DNA from: Candidatus Njordarchaeota archaeon
Lineage (GTDB): Archaea; Asgardarchaeota; Njordarchaeia; Njordarchaeales; Njordarchaeaceae
Direction of reading: 5' to 3'
Assembly (NCBI GenBank): GCA_029856615.1
Contig: JAHKLF010000107.1
Location: forward strand, 1-5,643
DNA length: 5,643 nucleotides
In this document: positions 4,160 through 5,643 of the stretch, one piece after another
How the letters are laid out: the number at the start of each line of letters is the position of its first letter
Numbering within the stretch: the stretch's first letter is position 1
Notes under the pieces: model-generated
The model's input: the letters and a program-made list of their open reading frames with translations, nothing else
What the model was told of the DNA's origin: nothing
Databases searched by the model: none
Position numbers and translations under genes: made by a program

Positions 4160-5643
4160 ATGCCAGTAATACCTGTTAAGAAAGTGACTATCATAACGTT
4201 TACTGATTATGAGGAGGAGATCTTAAGAGACCTTGGACAACTTGGTGTAGTGGATTTAAAACCGCTGAGAGAAGAAGAGTATGTTGGTTTTAAAAAAGCT
4301 ATGATTGAGGAGATCCATAAATACATGGAACTATTGGATCGGTTACGCACATTATACGAAAAGCTGAAGGATCATAAATTTGTAAAGCCGCCGACTACTA
4401 AGATAACGACGAAAGTTTCTATAGTCGAATTAGAGACGAAAATAACATATTACGAAAAGGAATTGAGCGGGATTGAGGCAAGGATCTCTAAGCTTCAGCA
4501 GTATATCGAGGAATTGCATAAGAATAAAGAATTTGTGAGAATGCTGGCTAATTTTGATATTAATCCGGGAGATCTAGGAGAGTTCGAGCATATATTTACT
4601 CATGCTGTGATCGCTGATAAAAATACAGTAGATGCATTAAAGCGGGCATTGATAACAGCACCAAGAATAATAATGAAAGAATATGAGCTCGACAAAGATA
4701 AATACCTCATCGTTATCGCTGGATTAATAGAGTACAAAGATGATGTTAAGAAAATATTTAGAACACTTAATGTAGAGGAAATAAAACTACCATCAAATAT
4801 TCCAAAGAAAAGCGAAGAGGCATTAAAGTGGATAGAGGAAGAAATTTCTAGAGTTAATGATGAAATTAAATCTCTCAAACAGAATTATGAGCGTCTCAAG
4901 GATCAATTTTTCTCAGAAGCGGGATTCTTTGAGAAAGCATTAATTTACTCGCTTAATATCTCAAAGGCTCAATCTAAAATGCTGAGAAGCAAAATGATGT
5001 CAGTATTAGAGGGGTGGGTTCCCACGGATATGATTGAGAATTTGAACAAATACGTGACGATGATTCGCGAAAAACTGAAAGGCCGTATTATGGTTACCTT
5101 CTCAGATCCAGCTCCAGATGAGCATCCGCCCACAGTTCTCAGGAATCCAAAGTTATTTAAGGCATACGAATCTTTAGTAAGGCAATTCGGAGTACCAGAT
5201 CCCCATGAGACAGATCCCACGATAGTTTCAGGGGTGCTTTGGACTCTAATGTTCGGCTTTATGTTTCCTGATCTCGGTCAAGGAATTGTTATTGCCATAT
5301 TAGGCTTTATCTTTGCTTTTGTGATGAAACGACGTGAACTTATGGGCATTCCGATAAAAACGGTAGGAAAACTAATGATAGGGGCTGGTCTAGTTGCTGC
5401 CTTCTTTGGAGCCTTAATAGGGGACTTCTTTCTGCTTGAACATGTTATAGAGCCGTTATGGCCAGGTCTTGCCCCCGGATGGCTTGAAAAAGCTGTTAAT
5501 ATCGTCTGGCTGATTAAATTAGCTGTGTATTTCGGAATTATTCAGATAACGATTGGTCTTTTCTTGGCGACTTATAATAACTTGAGACATGGTCATAAAG
5601 TAGAGGCATTACTCGGAGAGAGGGGTATAGCGGGTTTAATAAC
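4160..5643 (+). CDS. atpI: A/V-type ATPase subunit I (a subunit), 3' end beyond the window
   Basis: Subunit I/a is the membrane stator that forms the ion half-channels against the c-ring and anchors the peripheral stalks. The frame is open for 494 codons from ATG 4160 to the window edge, with no stop; the family usually has about 620-700 residues, so roughly the last quarter is missing, including the C-terminal helices with the essential arginine. It begins MPVIPVKKVTIITFTDYEEE. Residues 1-340 form the cytosolic arm with long coiled-coil stretches (about 60-75, 92-125 and 215-250). The conserved linker PPTVLRNPKLFKAYESL is followed by FGVPDPHETDPTIVSGV and membrane helices at about 355-372, 377-391, 404-427 and 446-468, ending LATYNNLRHGHK. 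This order matches the archaeal family. Other ATPase subunits probably follow downstream, but that is inference. It is divergent from Top6A. Confidence 0.93.
   Translation, partial: MPVIPVKKVTIITFTDYEEEILRDLGQLGVVDLKPLREEEYVGFKKAMIEEIHKYMELLDRLRTLYEKLKDHKFVKPPTTKITTKVSIVELETKITYYEKELSGIEARISKLQQYIEELHKNKEFVRMLANFDINPGDLGEFEHIFTHAVIADKNTVDALKRALITAPRIIMKEYELDKDKYLIVIAGLIEYKDDVKKIFRTLNVEEIKLPSNIPKKSEEALKWIEEEISRVNDEIKSLKQNYERLKDQFFSEAGFFEKALIYSLNISKAQSKMLRSKMMSVLEGWVPTDMIENLNKYVTMIREKLKGRIMVTFSDPAPDEHPPTVLRNPKLFKAYESLVRQFGVPDPHETDPTIVSGVLWTLMFGFMFPDLGQGIVIAILGFIFAFVMKRRELMGIPIKTVGKLMIGAGLVAAFFGALIGDFFLLEHVIEPLWPGLAPGWLEKAVNIVWLIKLAVYFGIIQITIGLFLATYNNLRHGHKVEALLGERGIAGLI

Noticed and set aside
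4600..5220. Two minus-strand open frames of 92 and 83 codons
   Set aside because: They are antisense to the coiled-coil arm and linker of ATPase subunit I, whose frame is open throughout with clear homology.
1..5643. CRISPR array, insertion sequence or toxin-antitoxin pair
   Set aside because: No regularly spaced repeats, transposase motifs or terminal inverted repeats, and no paired small genes with toxin-like features were found on either strand.

Overview
The window looks like a stretch of a moderately AT-rich archaeal chromosome. Five protein genes and two tRNA genes can be supported. The archaeal markers are Pelota (an eRF1 paralogue), subunit A of topoisomerase VI, the large membrane subunit (I/a) of an A/V-type ATPase, tRNA genes with introns and an encoded CCA end, TATA-like boxes at suitable distances, and GGTG-type Shine-Dalgarno sites. 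One tRNA intron sits at a non-canonical position (32/33). Such introns are best known from Thermoproteota/TACK archaea, so I lean to that group, but I cannot name a genus.

Layout from left to right. (1) 88-537, plus strand: a small winged-helix protein with an unrecognised N-terminal domain. (2) 502-1176, minus: a 3-hexulose-6-phosphate synthase-like (OMP decarboxylase superfamily) enzyme, tail-to-tail with gene 1 and overlapping it by 36 bp. (3) 1179-2246, minus: Pelota, immediately upstream of gene 2 and probably co-transcribed with it. (4) 2304-2411, minus: tRNA-Leu(CAA) with a 21-nt intron. (5) 2584-2679, minus: tRNA-Val(TAC) with an 18-nt canonical intron. (6) 2820-4013, minus: Top6A, without a Top6B gene beside it in the window. 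(7) 4160 to the right edge, plus: A/V-ATPase subunit I, truncated by the window end and divergent from Top6A.

The content is housekeeping: ribosome rescue, sugar-phosphate supply, tRNAs, DNA topology and ion-driven ATP synthesis. I see no mobile element, CRISPR array, defence cassette or integration scar. The points most worth a second look are the relaxed splice motif and non-canonical intron of tRNA-Leu, the possible internal start in the winged-helix gene, the overlap that encodes exactly the C-terminal tail of the HPS-like enzyme, the Pelota-HPS pairing, and Top6A separated from Top6B. All gene-free gaps are under 300 bases.
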